Positions 61,160 to 64,000 of a stretch of DNA of 64,000 bases are shown here, piece after piece. Made by a program: the position numbers and the translations under genes. The notes below the pieces were generated by a model that saw only the letters and a list, made by a program, of their open reading frames with translations, did not search any database and was not told the origin of the DNA. Numbering within the stretch: the first letter of the stretch is position 1; every line of letters starts with the position of its first letter. The stretch is from Ignavibacteria bacterium (GTDB lineage: Bacteria > Bacteroidota > Ignavibacteria > Kapaibacteriales > UBA4661). The stretch covers positions 274,565-338,564 of the forward strand of contig JACVZY010000051.1 of the NCBI GenBank assembly GCA_014654705.1, read 5' to 3'.

Positions 61160-62770
61160 CTATTTTCGAATGAGTATTTTCTCCACAAAGGTCTTGTTTC
61201 CTTTGCTCACGGTCAGAAAATACACTCCTTGCGAGACATTTGCAACATCAATATCGTGTGTGGTCGAACCTTCCTTCACAATTTTACCATCAAGCGAGGT
61301 AAAGCGGTACGAAAAAGGCGCAGCATCATTCCACGACACACGCAGAATCGTAGAGGCAGGATTAGGAGTGATGCTTGGGCTATAGTCGGGGCGGGAATCC
61401 GCAACACTGAGAGTGGTATTGCAATAGGATTTTCCTACGAGTGTGGACATTTCTCCGCAAAGGTAATTATAGTTGGTCAGTTCCGTTGCGTTCAGCGTCC
61501 GGAGCAGTAGGTTGCTGGCTTCGCTGGGGTCGGTGAGCAGATTGTAGAATTCTTGGTTGCCATTGTCGAAGCGAATGAGTTTATATGCGGCGTTGCGGAT
61601 TGTTTTGCCGTCATTTGTGAGGTCGGGCGTTATGCTGAAAATCTCCGTGAACGCCCAAGTGCGCACCTCTGCTGCCCTATTTTGAATAATTGGCAATAGA
61701 CTTTTGCTATCAACGGGTTTCGACGCGGAGATGCGCGTTTGCCACGTCGCAAAGCCAAATAACTCCAACACCGTTGCAAAAATATCCACCGTGTTCACCA
61801 ATGCTCCGCTCACTCTATTCGGACTGACCACCGACGGTCCGGCAATAATAAACGGAACTTTCACCCCGTATTGATAAATCGTGCCTTTTGACCGATTGCG
61901 CGGCGTGATTTGGGCAACGCTTTGGGTATTTCCGTTATCACCGATGAAGATAATGTCGGTGCTATCCAGCTTTTTCAATGCCTGCAAGGAATCCATAAGC
62001 CGTCCAATTTCGGTGTCGAGTGCTTCCAACGATGCTTTGAAATACGATTTGGGATTTGCTTGAATGTCAGCAGTAGAGCCACTCAACGTCTTATAGGAAT
62101 GCAAATTTGTCGGCGGCAAATGAAACGGCGTATGTGGCGCGTTGAAGGCAAGCCAGAGAAAAAACGGCTTTGCGTTTTGCGCTTTTATCCACGTAATAGC
62201 GTCGTTGGCGGTCTCGGTGGTAGCGTACGTGGTGCTTGTGCCGGAAACGCCATTGGTTATTTTCGACCAGTTCGTGTAGCTGGCAAGCTGTCCCGAAAAA
62301 TTCCCCGCATAGTGGTCGTAGCCCATTCTGTTCGGATTCAAGAAATTAGACGTTGGCATTGCTGGTTGTAAATGCCATTTGCCGATATTTGCTTTTGCAA
62401 TCCCGCCGGAGGGCGCATAAAGGTTCAGCAAGCGAGGAATGGTCGTCTCTGCCGTGTCTAACGCACCCACCGAACCCATCTCGATAGCATCCCCCACCCC
62501 TGTGCGAAAACCATACCGACCCGTGAGAATACCAGCGCGAGTAGGAGAGCAAACGGGATTGCTCATGGCGTTTTGAAATCGAACGCCTCGGCTGAGGAGT
62601 TTGCGGATATTGGGCATGGGAGCAGTATCGGCGCGGTCTTCGTAGAAACCGCAATAATCCGTTCCCAAATCATCGGCGATGATAAGAATGACGTTCCGTT
62701 GGGCATTTGCGGAAGAAAATGAGGCTGCAAAACAAAGAAGGAGTAATAAAAATTTCATAGTGTTTTTCAT
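61160..62770 (-). CDS. Sulfatase with T9SS sorting domain
   Basis: 536 residues with signal peptide. The sulfatase metal motif is VILIIADDLGTDYCG near the N-terminus. The formylglycine signature is CSPTRAGILTGRYGF near residue 75 (Cys type, needs modification by FGE or anSME, neither seen here). FLWLAFNAPHTPFH and IFIGDNGNTQS supply further metal and sulfate ligands. The C-terminus is a T9SS tail (YSPSITPNPASTILRV, QGVYFLTVSKG, EKILIRK). It would act at the cell surface on sulfated glycans or small molecules. Its place inside the copper-type cluster is unexplained. ATG 62770 is chosen because the signal peptide follows directly. Confidence 0.92.
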   Translation of the reverse strand: MKNTMKFLLLLLCFAASFSSANAQRNVILIIADDLGTDYCGFYEDRADTAPMPNIRKLLSRGVRFQNAMSNPVCSPTRAGILTGRYGFRTGVGDAIEMGSVGALDTAETTIPRLLNLYAPSGGIAKANIGKWHLQPAMPTSNFLNPNRMGYDHYAGNFSGQLASYTNWSKITNGVSGTSTTYATTETANDAITWIKAQNAKPFFLWLAFNAPHTPFHLPPTNLHSYKTLSGSTADIQANPKSYFKASLEALDTEIGRLMDSLQALKKLDSTDIIFIGDNGNTQSVAQITPRNRSKGTIYQYGVKVPFIIAGPSVVSPNRVSGALVNTVDIFATVLELFGFATWQTRISASKPVDSKSLLPIIQNRAAEVRTWAFTEIFSITPDLTNDGKTIRNAAYKLIRFDNGNQEFYNLLTDPSEASNLLLRTLNATELTNYNYLCGEMSTLVGKSYCNTTLSVADSRPDYSPSITPNPASTILRVSWNDAAPFSYRFTSLDGKIVKEGSTTHDIDVANVSQGVYFLTVSKGNKTFVEKILIRK

Positions 62771-62788
62771 GGTGGGGTGGGAGAAATG

Positions 62789-62821
62789 AAGGTTGTGAAA
62801 GGTTTGTTCTTTCACAACCTT
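62789..62821. promoter_or_regulatory. Intercistronic hairpin between the YHYH and sulfatase genes
   Basis: AAGGTTGTGAAAG (62789-62801) and CTTTCACAACCTT (62809-62821) make a perfect 13-bp stem with a 7-base loop. On the minus-strand transcript it lies 27 nt past the YHYH stop. There is no T-run on that side, so it could be a 3'-end stabiliser or partial terminator that sets expression of the first gene above the rest. Confidence 0.5.
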
Positions 62822-62847
62822 TGAAAACGCAAAGCTATTGGATATTT

Positions 62848-63930
62848 TTAATATTTGGGAGTGCCCTTGTAACAGGCAATGTTATACGGGAAGTCGTATG
62901 TCCAGTGATAGTGGTATAAGTTGACCATTTTCCCATCCCACAGAACAGGATGCGTGTGTCCATGGCATTCGTCGAGGTCTTTCGATGAAAGAATAGTTCC
63001 ATTTTCGCCTCTGGGACCATAAATACCAAAACCATCATTCATATATCCCATCAGTGCAGAATGCCCTGAACCCCCCGGGTCGAGTGCATTGAGATGGTTT
63101 TGTGTCAAAAAATGGTAGTGGTACATTTTCGTACCGTCCGGCTGTCCACCTGATTTGTCCAGCATTTCGTATGCAGAGGCATCGGTAGCTAGGGTCGAAG
63201 AGGCATGATAAATATGGCCACCAGCTAATGAAATACCGGAGGGACCAAAGGTAAGGCAAGATGGTCGAGCTGCAACTTGAGGTAGAACCGGTAATATGTA
63301 TGTCATGGTATGTGGTTCGATACCGTTGGGATTGCGATCATACCTGTACGCGATGCTGGACGGATCAATCGGAAAAACTCCCGTTGGTGTACTCGGCAAG
63401 CTATTTGTGGTTATCACACGATTACCGGAAGCATCCAATGTAACAGTAAATACGCTAGGCAACATCACACTGCCATCCACTGTTGGTTTTCTGGTAAAGT
63501 CCCACGTACCGTCGCTATTTGTCCAATCTCTTGCATTGGAATTACCCGTACCATTTGCAGGGACTGCGCAGAGCCAGAGTGAACCCAAAACCGGTTGCGT
63601 TTGCCCTCTGTCTCTTCGTAAAATTTTCGCATCGCCGAACGGTAAACGGGTTACATCAAACGCCAGAGAAGCAGTTGTTACCGGTGTAACAGTAATACTG
63701 TCCACCGCGCTAAATTCATACGATGACGTTGAAGATGATACAGTGTTTGAAACAGTAATTTTTGTTCCGAATTTTATGCTCCGAATGTCTGCCGCCCGGA
63801 TGGAGGTAGCAGTTCCTTTACTAAAGAAGTTCACTGTTTGCGCACCCACCGTTTGGGCAACATACCCATATGTCAAAAATAGGCTTATCACAGTGAATAA
63901 GCGCATCGTCGGTCGAAAGAAGTACAGCAT
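62848..63930 (-). CDS. YHYH-domain protein, first gene of the copper-type cluster
   Basis: 360 residues with a signal peptide (RLFTVISLFLTYGYVAQTVG; ATG at 63930 or 63906). Two His/Tyr clusters are present: GTKMYHYHFLTQNHLN near residue 275 and, close to the end, NLYHYHWTYDFPYN. Between them lies LMGYMNDGFGIYGPRG, the same companion block as in the other YHYH protein, and the DLDECHGHTHPVLW segment is rich in possible ligands. It has no T9SS tail, unlike the second copy. Secreted to the periplasm or outside; function unknown. Confidence 0.85.
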   Translation of the reverse strand: MLYFFRPTMRLFTVISLFLTYGYVAQTVGAQTVNFFSKGTATSIRAADIRSIKFGTKITVSNTVSSSTSSYEFSAVDSITVTPVTTASLAFDVTRLPFGDAKILRRDRGQTQPVLGSLWLCAVPANGTGNSNARDWTNSDGTWDFTRKPTVDGSVMLPSVFTVTLDASGNRVITTNSLPSTPTGVFPIDPSSIAYRYDRNPNGIEPHTMTYILPVLPQVAARPSCLTFGPSGISLAGGHIYHASSTLATDASAYEMLDKSGGQPDGTKMYHYHFLTQNHLNALDPGGSGHSALMGYMNDGFGIYGPRGENGTILSSKDLDECHGHTHPVLWDGKMVNLYHYHWTYDFPYNIACYKGTPKY

Positions 63931-64000
63931 ATTTATTGCTCAAAATATTAATGCCAATTAAAAGTTAAAAATCAGAGCAATCAAAGCGGCAGCCAGTCTG
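63931..64000. other. Upstream region of the copper-type cluster (cut by window end)
   Basis: AT-rich 70 bp in front of the first YHYH gene. It probably holds the cluster promoter or part of it. I could not fix a promoter with confidence and nothing else is seen. Confidence 0.3.

Overview
This window is ordinary bacterial chromosome from a Gram-negative member of the Bacteroidota/Chlorobiota (FCB) group. An Ignavibacteria- or Kapabacteria-like lineage is my best guess, but no rRNA or marker-gene comparison was possible. The reasons are type IX secretion (T9SS) C-terminal sorting domains on several secreted proteins, a GWxTD-family protein, a TonB receptor with a carboxypeptidase-regulatory-like N-terminus, LpxD-like and PlsY-like genes, a fungal/Bacteroidetes-type IlvC, and several promoters of the form TTG-N18-21-TAnnTTTG. 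I saw no rRNA, tRNA, CRISPR array, prophage or intact insertion sequence.

Layout. 1-3 kb (minus): a GWxTD protein cut by the window edge, and recJ. 3-4.2 kb: rsgA. 4.2-4.55 kb: a gene-free stretch that looks like a structured minus-strand RNA. 4.6-10 kb (minus): a receiver-histidine kinase, a STAS/SEC14-like protein, a chemotaxis receptor and an M16 peptidase. 10-17.5 kb (plus): queA, an acyl-CoA ligase, a GT2 glycosyltransferase, an EamA transporter, a YmdB-type phosphoesterase, a PlsY-like protein and a GmhB-like phosphatase. Then uvrC (minus) and a secreted amidohydrolase (plus).

21.3-23.4 kb is a small accessory island. It holds a 202-bp element with terminal inverted repeats, an AT-rich DUF1579-like gene, a fragment of a PD-(D/E)XK nuclease gene, a promoter-to-terminator unit without a normal gene (candidate small RNA or 22-residue peptide), and a Doc-type toxin-antitoxin pair. 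23.5-29.4 kb is the branched-chain amino acid cluster ilvD-(GNAT)-ilvB-ilvN-ilvC, ending in a strong terminator. 29.4-33.1 kb carries nucleotide-sugar and glycan genes (DegT aminotransferase, Uma2-like nuclease, LpxD-like acyltransferase, GT2). An orphan T9SS tail fragment and a 12-Asp-box T9SS cargo protein follow. 36-42.3 kb holds rpoN (sigma-54), a cohesin-like secreted protein, an outer-membrane protein and a sigma-54 activator. 42.4-53.6 kb is mixed: NFACT protein, leucine-rich repeat protein, ribE, sensor kinase, gatB, FkbM methyltransferase, Fsr-like MFS transporter and a DUF1338 oxygenase.

The most interesting region is 53.6-63.9 kb, seven consecutive minus-strand genes. In transcription order they are a YHYH protein, a sulfatase, an MbnP-like copper-binding protein, an MbnH/MauG-like di-heme enzyme, a second YHYH protein, a three-domain multicopper oxidase and a TonB-dependent receptor. 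Three of them carry T9SS tails. The set reads as a cell-surface copper or metal handling locus built around an MbnH/MbnP pair, outside the methanobactin setting where that pair was first described.
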